From positions 62,001 to 126,000 of the forward strand of contig CAVUJG010000007.1 of the NCBI GenBank assembly GCA_963741755.1: a stretch of DNA of 64,000 nt, given 5' to 3'. The translations under genes were made by a program, and so were the position numbers. The notes below the pieces were generated by a model. The model was not told where the DNA came from and did not search any database. It saw only the letters and a list, made by a program, of their open reading frames with translations. Source of the stretch: Sva-07 sp963741755 (GTDB lineage Bacteria; Actinomycetota; Acidimicrobiia; Acidimicrobiales; Ilumatobacteraceae). This document shows positions 1 to 8,275 of the stretch, piece by piece (within the stretch, counting starts at the first letter, position 1; every line of letters starts with the position of its first letter).

Positions 1-1
1 C

Positions 2-472
2 GGCGCCGCTGCACTGCGCGGGCTCGACTCGGCGTACCCGGTGGCGATGCGGTACCTCAGCGATGCCGCACGATCGGCGGAGGCCGGCAACGACCTGCGC
101 ACGCGGGGCGGCCGTCGGGTGCAGATGTCGGGAGGCGGAGATCCCGACATCGACGAACGCGATCAACGTTCACGCGCCGCCGCACGCGGCCGGTACGGCC
201 GAAATGCGATGGTGCAGGGCGCCGCCGCCGAGTTCTTCAAGACGTGGGCGGTGATCGTTCGAGCCCGGCTGCCTGCCGACGCTCGGATCGTGCTGTGCCT
301 CCACGACGAACTGCTCGTCCACGCGCCACTCGCCGATGCCCACGACGTGGCCGCCATCGTCGACGATGCCCTCCAGGAGACCGCAGCCAGATGGCAACAA
401 CCCGAACTGCGTGGCGACGTGCACTTCGTTGCCGACACCAGCGTGATCGCCCGCTGGTCCGACGCCAAGTGA
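2..472 (+). CDS. DNA polymerase family A, C-terminal fragment
   Basis: The reading frame is open from the left window edge, so only the C-terminal ~156 residues are present. Two landmarks of the polymerase palm and fingers are visible: GRNAMVQGAAAEFFK, matching the R-N-x-x-x-Q-G-x-A-A-D region, and LCLHDELLVHAP, matching motif C (V-H-D-E) that carries a catalytic acidic residue. In this family the enzyme extends DNA primers during repair and Okazaki fragment processing. The N-terminal exonuclease domains lie outside the window, so a full PolA cannot be told from a shorter family A polymerase. The stop is followed 21 nt later by the first 40-bp palindromic repeat. Confidence 0.75.
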   Translation, partial: GAAALRGLDSAYPVAMRYLSDAARSAEAGNDLRTRGGRRVQMSGGGDPDIDERDQRSRAAARGRYGRNAMVQGAAAEFFKTWAVIVRARLPADARIVLCLHDELLVHAPLADAHDVAAIVDDALQETAARWQQPELRGDVHFVADTSVIARWSDAK

Positions 473-493
473 CAACCGGCGCGATCGTCCCAT

Positions 494-594
494 CGATGAG
501 CGAAACGACCGCATACGGCGATCTCGCTCATCGCAACCGGCGCGATCGTCCCATCGATGAGCGAAACGACCGCATACGGCGATCTCGCTCATCG
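494..594. repeat. Palindromic repeat cluster 1 (two 40-bp copies, 61-bp period)
   Basis: Two identical 40-bp copies lie at 494-533 and 555-594. Each starts CGATGAGCG and ends CGCTCATCG, giving complementary arms around a CCGCATACGG core. The 21-bp spacers before the copies (473-493 and 534-554) are also identical, so the unit is a 61-bp tandem duplication from 473 to 594. Because the element is palindromic, each strand contains ATG-AGC-GAA/G followed by a short open stretch (MSETTAYG on plus, MSEIAVCG on minus); these are not believable genes. It sits between the polymerase and the DUF4328 gene. Confidence 0.95.
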
Positions 595-627
595 CACCGC
601 GCGCGTTCGCTGCGGCCGCGACCCCAC

Positions 628-640
628 TACGTTGGGAACA
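628..640 (+). promoter_or_regulatory. Putative leaderless promoter -10 box for the DUF4328 gene
   Basis: TACGTT at 628-633 is followed by 7 nt and then GTG at 641. No purine-rich ribosome binding site precedes the GTG. The same TAnnnT plus 6-8 nt arrangement recurs before several other genes here, supporting a leaderless start. Confidence 0.55.
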
Positions 641-1453
641 GTGAGTGATGTGCCTCCCCCGCCGAACCACGAGCCGTCGTCGAGCGGTCCGCCGCCCCCT
701 CCACCACCTCCCCCTCCGAGCGGGTTGACACCGCCGCCGGGCTACGTCGCGTACGACGGCCACCCCACGCCAACCGCCGGGGTGCGCCGGGTCGGAGGTT
801 TTGCCACACCGATCATCGTGTCGACGATCGTCGTTGCGCTCGGCACCTTGGCCTCGGCGTTCCTGTCGGCGTCGATCGCCACGGACGCGGCGGACTTCCT
901 GGCGGGAAGCACTGAACAGAGCGACTTCGAGGATGCCCTCGTCCCGCTCAACTCGATCCAGCTGCTGGTCAGCGTCGCGACACTCGCCACCGGCGTGCTG
1001 ACGATTCTCTGGATGTTCCGGATGGCGCGCAACGTGCGGGCGTTCGGACGCGCCACCACCTGGAGCCCGCTCTTTGCGATCTTCGGCTGGTTCCTTCCAC
1101 CGCTCGTGCTCTACATCATCCCGTTCCTCGTGCTGCGCGAACTCTGGAAGGCGTCCGAGCCGGGCGGCGTCGACGGCACCGACGGTTGGAAACGGACCGC
1201 CGACAACCCCGTGCTCTGGGTCTGGTTCGTCGCGTTCGGCATCATTCCGGCGGTGCTGTTCGCGATCCAGATCGGATCGTTCGCCTCCAGTGGTCTCCCG
1301 ACCGGCGACGTCGAGTCGGTCGCCGAGAGCCTCGACGAGTTCGGTGCTCTCGGATGGCTGACCGCCGTGCTGACCCTCGTGGCCGCCGTGGTCTGGGTTC
1401 GGTTCGTGCGTCAGTTGACACAACGCCACAAGCAGTTGACGAACGAGACCTGA
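641..1453 (+). CDS. DUF4328 family membrane protein
   Basis: A 270-residue protein of unknown function. The N-terminus is a proline-rich cytoplasmic tract (long runs of P around residues 5-35), followed by about four hydrophobic segments. The motif WMFRMARNVRAFG and then WSPLFAIFGWFLPPLVLYIIP match the DUF4328 signature of W-x-x-R-x-x-x-N followed by a tryptophan/proline-rich helix. The GTG at 641 is preferred over the in-frame ATG at 557, because that ATG lies inside a palindromic repeat and a TACGTT box ends 7 nt before the GTG. The stop is 23 nt before the next gene, so the two may be co-transcribed. The role is unknown. Confidence 0.8.
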   Translation: MSDVPPPPNHEPSSSGPPPPPPPPPPSGLTPPPGYVAYDGHPTPTAGVRRVGGFATPIIVSTIVVALGTLASAFLSASIATDAADFLAGSTEQSDFEDALVPLNSIQLLVSVATLATGVLTILWMFRMARNVRAFGRATTWSPLFAIFGWFLPPLVLYIIPFLVLRELWKASEPGGVDGTDGWKRTADNPVLWVWFVAFGIIPAVLFAIQIGSFASSGLPTGDVESVAESLDEFGALGWLTAVLTLVAAVVWVRFVRQLTQRHKQLTNET

Positions 1454-1476
1454 GCGAGCAGTCTGTTGCACTCCCG

Positions 1477-1947
1477 ATGAGCAACGCCGACGTGATCTAC
1501 CTGGTTCGCCATGCCAAGGCTGGGGAGCGGCGGGTCTGGGAGGGCAACGACGAGGCCCGCCCGTTGAGCAAACACGGCTGGCGACAGTCCCAGGAGATTG
1601 CTGAGCGACTGCTCGCCAAGAGAGCGACAACGTTGTTCTCGAGCCCGTACGTCCGGTGCGTGCAGACGCTGGAGCCGCTGGCGGGTCGACTCGGCGCCGA
1701 GATCCAGATGGACGGCCGGCTCGCCGAAGCCGAGCCGTTCGAACCGGTGCTCGAACTGCTCGGCGAGGTCGGCAACGGCGCTGTGCTGTGTAGCCACGGC
1801 GACATCATCCCCGAGACGATCCAGGCCCTCGTACGGCGCGGCATGGAAGTCCAGTCGCCGGCCGACTGGCGCAAAGCCAGCATCTGGGTGCTCAAGCGCA
1901 AGGGCGACCGGATCACCAAGGGCAAGGTCTGGCCACCGCCCAACTGA
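1477..1947 (+). CDS. SixA-like histidine phosphatase
   Basis: 156 residues of the histidine phosphatase (phosphoglycerate mutase-like) superfamily, at the short length typical of SixA. The catalytic motif is LVRHAKAG near the N-terminus (the His forms the phospho-intermediate), and the second active-site His lies in CSHGDIIPE. An arginine in SSPYVRCVQT completes the usual phosphate pocket. E. coli SixA acts on phosphohistidine proteins; the substrate here is unknown. The gene ends 26 nt before the second palindromic repeat cluster and converges on the ccm operon. Confidence 0.8.
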   Translation: MSNADVIYLVRHAKAGERRVWEGNDEARPLSKHGWRQSQEIAERLLAKRATTLFSSPYVRCVQTLEPLAGRLGAEIQMDGRLAEAEPFEPVLELLGEVGNGAVLCSHGDIIPETIQALVRRGMEVQSPADWRKASIWVLKRKGDRITKGKVWPPPN

Positions 1948-1973
1948 GGTCATGACCGCCACGACGACCGTTG

Positions 1974-2135
1974 CGATGAGCGAACCGACCGGATACGGCG
2001 GTTTGGCTCATCACACGCCGGTTCTTCACCTCACCGATGAGCGAACCGACCGGATACGGCGGTTTCGCTCATCACACGCCGGTTCTTCACCTCACCGATG
2101 AGCGAACCGACCGCATACGGCGGTTTCGCTCATCG
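1974..2135. repeat. Palindromic repeat cluster 2 (three 40-bp copies, 61-bp period)
   Basis: Copies lie at 1974-2013, 2035-2074 and 2096-2135, exactly 61 bp apart as in cluster 1, although the 21-bp spacer differs in sequence. The last copy has arms of 11 bp (CGATGAGCGAA with TTCGCTCATCG) plus an inner CCG/CGG stem. Copies vary at a few positions (the first carries GGCTCATCA at its end). The cluster lies between two convergent genes, so it could act as a bidirectional terminator or a folding or binding element. Confidence 0.95.
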
Positions 2136-2143
2136 CAGAGCGA

Positions 2144-2902
2144 TCAGTTGGCGGCGCGAATCTCGTCGGCGAAGCTGGCCACGAGCGACGCGACCTCGCC
2201 AGGCGGGTTCGATGCCTCGCACCGCTCGATGTGCGGAAGCGCTGCATCGGCGTCGCCACGGAACTGGAACTCGACGATCGCCAGGAAGCACTGCGGGTCG
2301 GCGTAGTCGGGTTCGATCTCGGTGGCCTGGCCGAGTGCCAGCACCGCCGCTTCGTAGCGCTCGTCGGCGTTGGTCTGGTCGGGGTTCTGACGGGTCAGCA
2401 GCGCCAGGGTCCACCCGAAGTAGGCAACGGCTTCGGCGTTCTCGCGACCGCGGGCACGCTCCATGTCGATCACTTCGGCGAAGAGCGCGTTCGCCGTTGC
2501 GAAGTCGCCGGCACTCATGGCGTCGCGAGCGTTGGTGAGCACGATGCGTGATTCGTCGCCCGGCGTGAGCCCCGTGATCTCCTGGCCGGACGATCGTTCA
2601 CCCCACGCTCCCGCCAGCACGAACCCGACCCCGACCGACCCGACGATCACCGCAGCGGTGACTGCAATGATGCGACTCCACCGTCGAGGCGTGGGCGCCG
2701 GGAGTTCGCCGCGCCCCTGTTCGATCTCACGAAGCACATTTGCGGCGCGGACGGTGTAGCCGTCCTTGAGCGTGTGATAGTCGAGGTCGTCGACGTCGCC
2801 GGCGTCGTGTTCACGCTCGAGATCGTTGATCGAACGCAAGAGGAATCGCCGCTCCTCCTCGAGGTCGGCGAGACGGTCGAGTCTCGTGCCACTGGCCGTC
2901 AC
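2144..2902 (-). CDS. ccmI: CcmI-like TPR membrane protein, cytochrome c maturation
   Basis: 252 residues. An N-terminal acidic and basic coiled region of ~70 residues (LADLEEERRFLLRSINDLER) precedes one transmembrane helix (around residues 72-94) and a C-terminal TPR-like domain of paired helices (ALFAEVIDMERAR, YFGWTLALLTRQNP, ALGQATEIEPDYADP). In the CcmI/CycH family the periplasmic or extracytoplasmic TPR domain delivers apocytochrome c to the heme ligation complex. Start GTG overlaps the ccmH stop by 4 nt (GTGA), arguing for translational coupling. Topology differs from proteobacterial CcmI, which has two N-terminal helices, so the assignment rests partly on position as the last gene of the ccm operon. 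Confidence 0.75.
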   Translation of the reverse strand: MTASGTRLDRLADLEEERRFLLRSINDLEREHDAGDVDDLDYHTLKDGYTVRAANVLREIEQGRGELPAPTPRRWSRIIAVTAAVIVGSVGVGFVLAGAWGERSSGQEITGLTPGDESRIVLTNARDAMSAGDFATANALFAEVIDMERARGRENAEAVAYFGWTLALLTRQNPDQTNADERYEAAVLALGQATEIEPDYADPQCFLAIVEFQFRGDADAALPHIERCEASNPPGEVASLVASFADEIRAAN

Positions 2903-3402
2903 CGTCCGCTGTCCTCCAGATCGGCAGCGAGTGCGGCCTCGACCAGCGCACGGTCGGCGTCGGTCGGCTCCGCTGTCTCGCCCGCCTCGCGCTTCCAACG
3001 ACGGAACACGACGATCAACGCCGCCAACCCGCACACGAACGCCACCGCCGGCAGCACCCACACGAGCGCATCGAACCCGCTCGACTTGGGCACCAACAGC
3101 ACCTGGGCGCCGTAACGGGTCTCGATGAACGCGATGATCTCGGCGTCGCTCAGGTCGTTGTCGGCGACGAGGTCGGCGATCTGGTTGCGCAGCGCAATCG
3201 ATGCGTTGTTCTGCGACTCGAACACGCTCTCACCGTCACAGATCGGGCAGGCGACACGCTTGGCGACCTCGTCGATGCGGTCGCTCTGACTCTCCGGGCC
3301 GGAGTCGCGTGTGGCTCCCACGGCCAGGAATCCAGCGATCACGAAGATCAGTGCGACCCAACCGGGCCACCGTTTGACGCGACGGTTCAGTTCGCTCGCC
3401 AT
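2899..3402 (-). CDS. ccmH: CcmH thiol oxidoreductase, cytochrome c maturation
   Basis: 167 residues. An N-terminal hydrophobic segment (residues 15-30) is followed by a small domain with the redox pair in VACPICDGES (C52, C55), the CcmH/CycL/NrfF signature that reduces apocytochrome CXXCH cysteines for heme attachment. A second transmembrane helix follows at about residues 110-130 (LVWVLPAVAFVCGLAALIVV), then a charged tail. The start overlaps the ccmG stop by one nucleotide (TGATG) and its stop overlaps ccmI. Length and two-helix topology fit the short CcmH form that works with a separate CcmI. Confidence 0.9.
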   Translation of the reverse strand: MASELNRRVKRWPGWVALIFVIAGFLAVGATRDSGPESQSDRIDEVAKRVACPICDGESVFESQNNASIALRNQIADLVADNDLSDAEIIAFIETRYGAQVLLVPKSSGFDALVWVLPAVAFVCGLAALIVVFRRWKREAGETAEPTDADRALVEAALAADLEDSGR

Positions 3403-4017
3403 CAGCCGTACTGCTCGCGATACTGACGAAGGATCGAGTTGAGCTGCTCGGCGGTGACCGTGGAGATCAGCCGGAGCTGGACGACGCCACTCGGATCGAC
3501 GATCCAGGTCTCGGGAACCTGCGCGACACCGAAGGCCACCGGGAACTCGTCGGCCTCGGAGTAGATCGCCGGCCAGTCGCCGCCGTTGTCGGCGAAGAAC
3601 GCCTCGATTTCGTCCTGGTCACCCCGGGTGATCACCGAGTACAGCTCGGCGCCATCGGTGCCCAGCGTCGCTTGGTCCTCGGAGAACGCAACCAGTTCGG
3701 GATGCTCACGGATGCACGGCACGCACGTCGGGTCGAAGAAGTTGAGCACGACCCAGCTGCCCTTGCGGCGCGACAGGTCGAACGATGTGCCATCACCGAG
3801 CGTTCCGGTGGCTTCCGGAGCAGGGCGACCGATCAGTGGTGAGTCGGCGCTCGGTACCGCCGTCGTCGGGGGAGGCGCCGGCGAGCACCACGAAGAGTCC
3901 GACCATCAGCACCGCAATCACGCCGACGACCAACGGGGCGAGCCGGCGGGCACGGCTGCGCGGGACGTCGGCGTCGGGTGCGTCCGCGGGCGCGTGGTCG
4001 TCGAGCACGTCGCTCAC
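3402..4017 (-). pseudogene. ccmG: CcmG/TlpA-type thioredoxin, split by a 1-nt frameshift
   Basis: Two overlapping frames together encode a membrane-anchored thiol-disulfide oxidoreductase. The first (GTG at 4017, overlapping the ccmF stop as GTGA) gives a basic N-terminus and one transmembrane helix (LVVGVIAVLMVGLFVVLAG), then runs to a stop at 3793. The second supplies PLIGRPAPEATGTLGDG, then the thioredoxin core with active site PTCVPC and cis-proline region QVPETW, ending at 3402. Total length is 3n+1, and removing one base from the G5 run at 3868-3872 joins the parts into ~204 residues without a gap. CcmG keeps CcmH and apocytochrome thiols reduced. Sequencing error, genuine decay or slippage cannot be distinguished here; the intact operon favours error. 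Confidence 0.85.
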
Positions 4018-6065
4018 ACCGGCACCTCGGTCTGGCTGTCCTCGGTCTCGGTGGTGTCCCCATCTGGCTGACCGTCGCCAGCGCCGTCCGGATCGGGACC
4101 GTCGAGCACGATCGGGGCCGACACCGGATCGATCGCAAGGCGCCGACGCGAGCCCGGGAAGGCGGCCAACATCGTGCCGAGCGCCATGATGGCGCCGCCG
4201 ATCCACAGCCACAGGATCATCGGCTTGATGAACACCCGGATCGTGGCTTCGGTGTCGCCGGGCGTCACACCCTGGCCAAGCGTCAGATAGATGTCCTCGT
4301 TCCACCCGGTGCGCACCGACGGCGTGCCGATGTCGGCACCCATGTTCAGGTAGCGCGTCGTGGCGGGGCGGTAGGTCTGTTCGCCGTCGAGGACGACGTT
4401 GGCGGCGATTCGCCGTTCGCTCTCCCGATCGTTGGTGCGTTCGTCGACCGACAGCAGTTCGAAGCTGTGGCCGCCCCATTCGACGACCTCGCCAACGCGC
4501 AGGTCGAGCGTGGCCGAATGCGTGAAGCTGTTCGACGCCGCCAATGCCACGGCGATGATGATGACGCCGATGTGGACGACCATGCCGCCGTTGGCACGAC
4601 CGACGAACCCGCGCCATCCCTGACGCCGAGCGGCCAGCGCGAGCTGCCGAACTGCGGAGCCCATGGCGAAACCGGCGAGACCGAACGCAACCAGCGGCGC
4701 CCAGCCATCGGCGCCGACGAACACGGCGACCGCGAGGCCCAGCGCGCCGGCCCACGCGGGCCAGAACAGCCGGGTGCGCAACAGTTCGGCCGATGCCTTG
4801 CGCCACGGCAGCACCGGCGCCACGCCCATCAGGAACAGCAGCATCAGCCCGATCGGTTGCGAGAGCCGGTCGAAGTAGGGAGCGCCGACGAGCGTCTGGC
4901 GATCCTGCAGCGCCTCGACGAGCAGCGGGAACAATGTGCCGAGCAACACGATGAACGCCCACACCGTGAACAGCACGTTGTTGGCGAGGAACGAGCCTTC
5001 ACGCGACAGCGGCGAGTCGATCGAGCCCGGCGAGCGGAGCCGGTCGCCACGCCAGGCGATCAGCCCGAGCGACACGACCACGACGACTCCGAAGAACGCG
5101 AGCAGCCAGTTGCCGACCGGCCCGTCGCCGAACGCATGCACCGAACTGAGGATGCCGGACCGCGTGAGGAACGTGCCGAGGATGGTGAGCGCGAACGTGG
5201 CGACGAGCAGGCTGAGGTTCCAGACGCGCAGCATCCCGCGCCGCTCCTGGACGAGCACCGAGTGGATGTAGGCGGTGCCGGTGAGCCACGGCAGCAGCGA
5301 GGCGTTCTCGACCGGATCCCACGCCCACACACCCGACCAGCCGAGCACCTCGTAGCTCCACCACGCGCCGAGCAGGATGCCGATGGTGAGGAACGCCCAC
5401 GAGAACAGCGCCCACCGGCGCGTCTCCATCAGCCAACCCTCGCCGAGACGACCGGTGACGAGCGCCGCGATCGCAAATGCGAACGGCACGGTGAAGCCGA
5501 CATAACCGAGGTACAGGATCGGCGGGTGGAACAGCACCAGGATGTGGTTCTGCAGCAGTGGGTTCGGGCCGGGTCCACTCGTGACACCGACCGCTCCGGC
5601 GGAGAACGGGTCGGCCGGGCCGAAGCTCAACATCGCGAAGAACGCCGACACGACGAACATCACGATCAGCGCCCAACCGACGAGCACGTCGTCGGTCCGA
5701 TTCCGGAACCGCCAGGCGACGGCCGCCGTGAATCCGGCCAGGATCAGCGACCACAGCAGGATCGAGCCCTCGAGCGCCGACCACATCGCAGCGATGTTGT
5801 AGAGCATCGGCGTGTCAGCGGAGCCGACTTGCTGCACGTAGGCGAGCGAGAAGTCCCGAGTGATCAATGCCCGCTGCATCATCACGACGGCGAGCAGAAT
5901 GCCGCCGAAGGCAATCCATGCGTAGAGCGGGCCCTGCTTGAGCAGCTTGCGGTCGCGCTGGCGGATGCCGTAGAGCACGGCGAGCGCACCGAACACCGAC
6001 GCCGCCAGCATGAGGAGCAGGCCGGCGCGCCCGAGCGCAGAGTTGATGCTCGCGGCGAACAACAT
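4014..6065 (-). CDS. ccmF: CcmF, cytochrome c heme ligase subunit
   Basis: 683 residues with many transmembrane helices. The tryptophan-rich WWD signature is at about residues 234-260 (GAWWSYEVLGWSGVWAWDP followed by VENAS), which presents heme from CcmE. Conserved histidine motif LFHPPILYLGY lies near residue 180. CcmF with CcmH and CcmI forms the System I synthetase that attaches heme covalently to apocytochrome c outside the membrane. ATG at 6065 overlaps the ccmE stop by 1 nt; GTG at 6068 is an alternative. The C-terminus is an acidic, low-complexity tail of ~35 residues. Confidence 0.95.
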   Translation of the reverse strand: MLFAASINSALGRAGLLLMLAASVFGALAVLYGIRQRDRKLLKQGPLYAWIAFGGILLAVVMMQRALITRDFSLAYVQQVGSADTPMLYNIAAMWSALEGSILLWSLILAGFTAAVAWRFRNRTDDVLVGWALIVMFVVSAFFAMLSFGPADPFSAGAVGVTSGPGPNPLLQNHILVLFHPPILYLGYVGFTVPFAFAIAALVTGRLGEGWLMETRRWALFSWAFLTIGILLGAWWSYEVLGWSGVWAWDPVENASLLPWLTGTAYIHSVLVQERRGMLRVWNLSLLVATFALTILGTFLTRSGILSSVHAFGDGPVGNWLLAFFGVVVVVSLGLIAWRGDRLRSPGSIDSPLSREGSFLANNVLFTVWAFIVLLGTLFPLLVEALQDRQTLVGAPYFDRLSQPIGLMLLFLMGVAPVLPWRKASAELLRTRLFWPAWAGALGLAVAVFVGADGWAPLVAFGLAGFAMGSAVRQLALAARRQGWRGFVGRANGGMVVHIGVIIIAVALAASNSFTHSATLDLRVGEVVEWGGHSFELLSVDERTNDRESERRIAANVVLDGEQTYRPATTRYLNMGADIGTPSVRTGWNEDIYLTLGQGVTPGDTEATIRVFIKPMILWLWIGGAIMALGTMLAAFPGSRRRLAIDPVSAPIVLDGPDPDGAGDGQPDGDTTETEDSQTEVPV

Positions 6066-6568
6066 CACGTCGTGGGAGCGTCCGAGCAGCCGGCTGCTTC
6101 CGCGTCGGCCACCCGCTCGTCGTTGACGGCGACGTACTCATCGGAGTGCTTGACCTCGACCCGATCGCCGAGCAGCGTGCCCTGCTCGATCACACCGTGC
6201 ACGACGACGGGGATGCACTCCTTGAAGATGCCGCCGGGTTCGCCGTCGTAGCTGACCGGAATCGTCTCGCCGTTGAACGAGATCGTGAAGACCGTCGTGT
6301 TGGCGACACGCTCGACGGAACCTTCGTCGACGGTGCCCTGAAGACGGATGCGTCGGTCCTCGTCGCACCCGCTGCGCTGGCCGATCTCGTCGACGTTGCA
6401 GTAGTAGTCGACCGCCTGGGTGAGGAACTGCGTGACGATCACGCCGCCGGCGACGACCACCAGGCCGAGGACCAGCAGCGGCAGCCAGTTGCGCTTCTTT
6501 CGCACGGGCGCTGCCGGGCCGACCGGGGTGCGGGGCGAGAGGTCCATGTCGATCGCGTCGTCGTTCAT
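6065..6568 (-). CDS. ccmE: CcmE heme chaperone
   Basis: 167 residues with an N-terminal transmembrane anchor (LPLLVLGLVVVAGGVIV, residues 29-45) and an OB-fold beta domain. The heme-binding motif VKHSDEYV carries His141 and Tyr145, matching the H-x-x-x-Y of CcmE, in which the His forms a covalent bond with heme. The domain also shows RLQGTVDEGSV and YDGEPGGIFKE, typical CcmE strands. Two extra cysteines (C57 and C68), close after the membrane helix, are not standard and could form a disulfide. The start at 6568 gives a family-typical length, and the gene lies 20 nt after ccmD. Confidence 0.92.
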   Translation of the reverse strand: MNDDAIDMDLSPRTPVGPAAPVRKKRNWLPLLVLGLVVVAGGVIVTQFLTQAVDYYCNVDEIGQRSGCDEDRRIRLQGTVDEGSVERVANTTVFTISFNGETIPVSYDGEPGGIFKECIPVVVHGVIEQGTLLGDRVEVKHSDEYVAVNDERVADAEAAGCSDAPTT

Positions 6569-6588
6569 GTCTGGTTCATTCTGGTCGT

Positions 6589-6723
6589 TCAGAGCCAGTA
6601 CTTGTCCGCGTCGGGGACCTGTTTTCCGAGCCGTTTTCCTGCGCGCACGACACGCCACGACATGAACGACACGGTGATGAACGTCAACACGTAGCCACCG
6701 ATGATGAATCCTGCGTCCTCCAT
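6589..6723 (-). CDS. ccmD: CcmD-like small membrane protein
   Basis: 44 residues: a single transmembrane helix (FIIGGYVLTFITVSFMSW) followed by a basic tail (RVVRAGKRLGKQV). Size, topology and position between ccmC and ccmE match CcmD, which stabilises CcmC and releases holo-CcmE from the CcmABCD complex. ATG at 6723 overlaps the ccmC stop by one base (TGATG). CcmD proteins are poorly conserved in sequence, so the call relies on context. Confidence 0.8.
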   Translation of the reverse strand: MEDAGFIIGGYVLTFITVSFMSWRVVRAGKRLGKQVPDADKYWL

Positions 6724-7541
6724 CAGTCCGTTCCTTCCTCGTTGCCACCGATGTCGACTGGTCGGGCTTCGGCGTGGCGCGCAGCGAGCGCGTCGTCGAG
6801 GTCTCGATCGTCGAGCAGGTCCTCCATCGCCATCACGCGCGTGCGATGCATGATCAGCCACACGTACAACAGCGAGAACGCGAGCACGCCGACGAACAGG
6901 CTGAACAGCATCAAGCCGTCCATGCTGACGTCGCCGTCGGTGCCGAGCACGGTGGCCTCCTGGTGCAGGCTGCGCCACAGCCGGACACTCCAGTGAACGA
7001 GCGGGATCTCGAGGACGGCGAGCATGCCGATCACCGCACTGCGTCGAGCTCGCTGCTCGTGCGTGCCGTCGAGGCGCCGAACAGCCAGATACCCGATGTA
7101 GGTGACGAACAGCAGCGCCGTCGTGGTGAGTCGGGCATCCCACTGCCAGAACACGCCCCAGGTGAGGCGACCCCACATGGCGCCGATCACCAACGTGACC
7201 GCCACGAAGGCGGTGCCGATCTCGGCGCTGGCGCCGGCGAGACGATCCCAGCCGAGCGACTTCTTCTTGCCGAAGAAGTACATCGCCGACGCGACGGCCG
7301 TGACGATGAAAGCCAGGTAGGCGATCCAGATGGTCGGCACGTGGACGTACAGCAGGCGGACGCTTTCGCGCTGGTCACGATCCTCAGGCGAGAAGCCGAG
7401 GCCGAACGCCACGAGCCAGCCCATTGCGATGATCGTGGCGATCCCGATGATCCGGGTTCCCCGAGTGCCGGTTCCGGCGCCGGTGGAAGGTCGGGCGCCG
7501 GCGGGATCGGTCTGGCTGAGCGTGGGATCCGTCGTCGTCAT
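6723..7541 (-). CDS. ccmC: CcmC heme transfer protein
   Basis: 272 residues, six predicted transmembrane helices. The WWD-type motif WGRLTWGVFWQWDARLT is at residues 123-139, and flanking external histidines are in LLYVHVPTIW (His67) and IPLVHWSVR. CcmC binds heme through these and loads it onto CcmE. The N-terminal ~28 residues are a Thr/Gly/Pro-rich cytoplasmic extension. The gap to ccmB is 50 nt, the largest in the operon. A CcsA of System II is the main alternative, but its neighbours are all System I. Confidence 0.93.
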   Translation of the reverse strand: MTTTDPTLSQTDPAGARPSTGAGTGTRGTRIIGIATIIAMGWLVAFGLGFSPEDRDQRESVRLLYVHVPTIWIAYLAFIVTAVASAMYFFGKKKSLGWDRLAGASAEIGTAFVAVTLVIGAMWGRLTWGVFWQWDARLTTTALLFVTYIGYLAVRRLDGTHEQRARRSAVIGMLAVLEIPLVHWSVRLWRSLHQEATVLGTDGDVSMDGLMLFSLFVGVLAFSLLYVWLIMHRTRVMAMEDLLDDRDLDDALAARHAEARPVDIGGNEEGTD

Positions 7542-7591
7542 GTCCGATTCCTACGATGGCTGGGAGGGCGGGTGGGGGGCTGGGATTCGCT

Positions 7592-8275
7592 TCATTCGTC
7601 GATCAGCGGGCCGAACGCCAGCGCACCGCCGACACCGAAGGCAACGGCGAAGACGGCCAGCAGGCCCACCCAGGGCCAGCCGTCCGACACCACCGCACCT
7701 GCCGTGCCGAGCGCTGCTTCGACCGCTCGTGTTGCTCCGATCAGGACGGGCGCCACCGCGGGGAACGTGAGTAGCGGGAGCAGTGTCTCGCGACCGGTGA
7801 ACCCTGCGGCAAGGCCTCCGTACAGGGTACCGACCGCGGCGAGCCCGCACGTCGCGGAGATCAGAGTTGTGACGAGGAGCACCCAGCCGCCAGCGGGGAT
7901 CGTCTGGCCGTACAGCACGACCGCAGCGAACAACAGCACGGCTTCCAGCACGAGCAGCTGCACGCCGAGGGCCGCGGCTTTTCCCAGGTAGATCGCACGG
8001 GGATCGACGCCGGCGACGCGGAGTGCATCGAGTGCACCATCGGCCGTTTCGACGGCGAATGCTCGCTGCACCAGCACCAGCATGGAAAACAGGGTGGCCA
8101 GCCACACCAACCCCGGCGCAACACGCTGCAGCACCGAGTCGGCGTCGAGCGCGAACGCGAAGATCACCATCGTGACACCGGCGAACGGCAACACCTGGTT
8201 GACGAACACCCGGCTGTTCCACTCGATGCGCAGGTCCTTCGCCGCCACCAGTCGAGCGATCCGCAGCGTGCTCAT
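7592..8275 (-). CDS. ccmB: CcmB heme exporter permease
   Basis: 227 residues with six hydrophobic segments. The N-terminus AKDLRIEWNSR and the segment VETADGALDALRVAGVDP match the CcmB family, the membrane subunit of the CcmAB ABC transporter needed to release heme-loaded CcmE. ATG at 8275 overlaps the ccmA stop (ATGA), so the two ABC subunits are translationally coupled. Confidence 0.92.
   Translation of the reverse strand: MSTLRIARLVAAKDLRIEWNSRVFVNQVLPFAGVTMVIFAFALDADSVLQRVAPGLVWLATLFSMLVLVQRAFAVETADGALDALRVAGVDPRAIYLGKAAALGVQLLVLEAVLLFAAVVLYGQTIPAGGWVLLVTTLISATCGLAAVGTLYGGLAAGFTGRETLLPLLTFPAVAPVLIGATRAVEAALGTAGAVVSDGWPWVGLLAVFAVAFGVGGALAFGPLIDE

Noticed and set aside
170..1630. A 486-residue minus-strand open frame across the DUF4328 and SixA genes
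   Set aside because: It runs antisense to genes with recognisable domains, is Arg/Gly-rich with no motifs, and includes the repeats; typical of antisense frames in high-GC DNA.
473..2135. CRISPR array (40-bp repeats with 21-bp spacers)
   Set aside because: Spacers are identical within each cluster, only two or three repeats occur, the repeats are full palindromes, and no cas genes are present. They look like tandemly duplicated palindromic elements.
3978..6251. A 757-residue plus-strand open frame antisense to ccmF and ccmE
   Set aside because: Mirror of conserved membrane-protein genes; Arg/His/Glu-rich with no domain.
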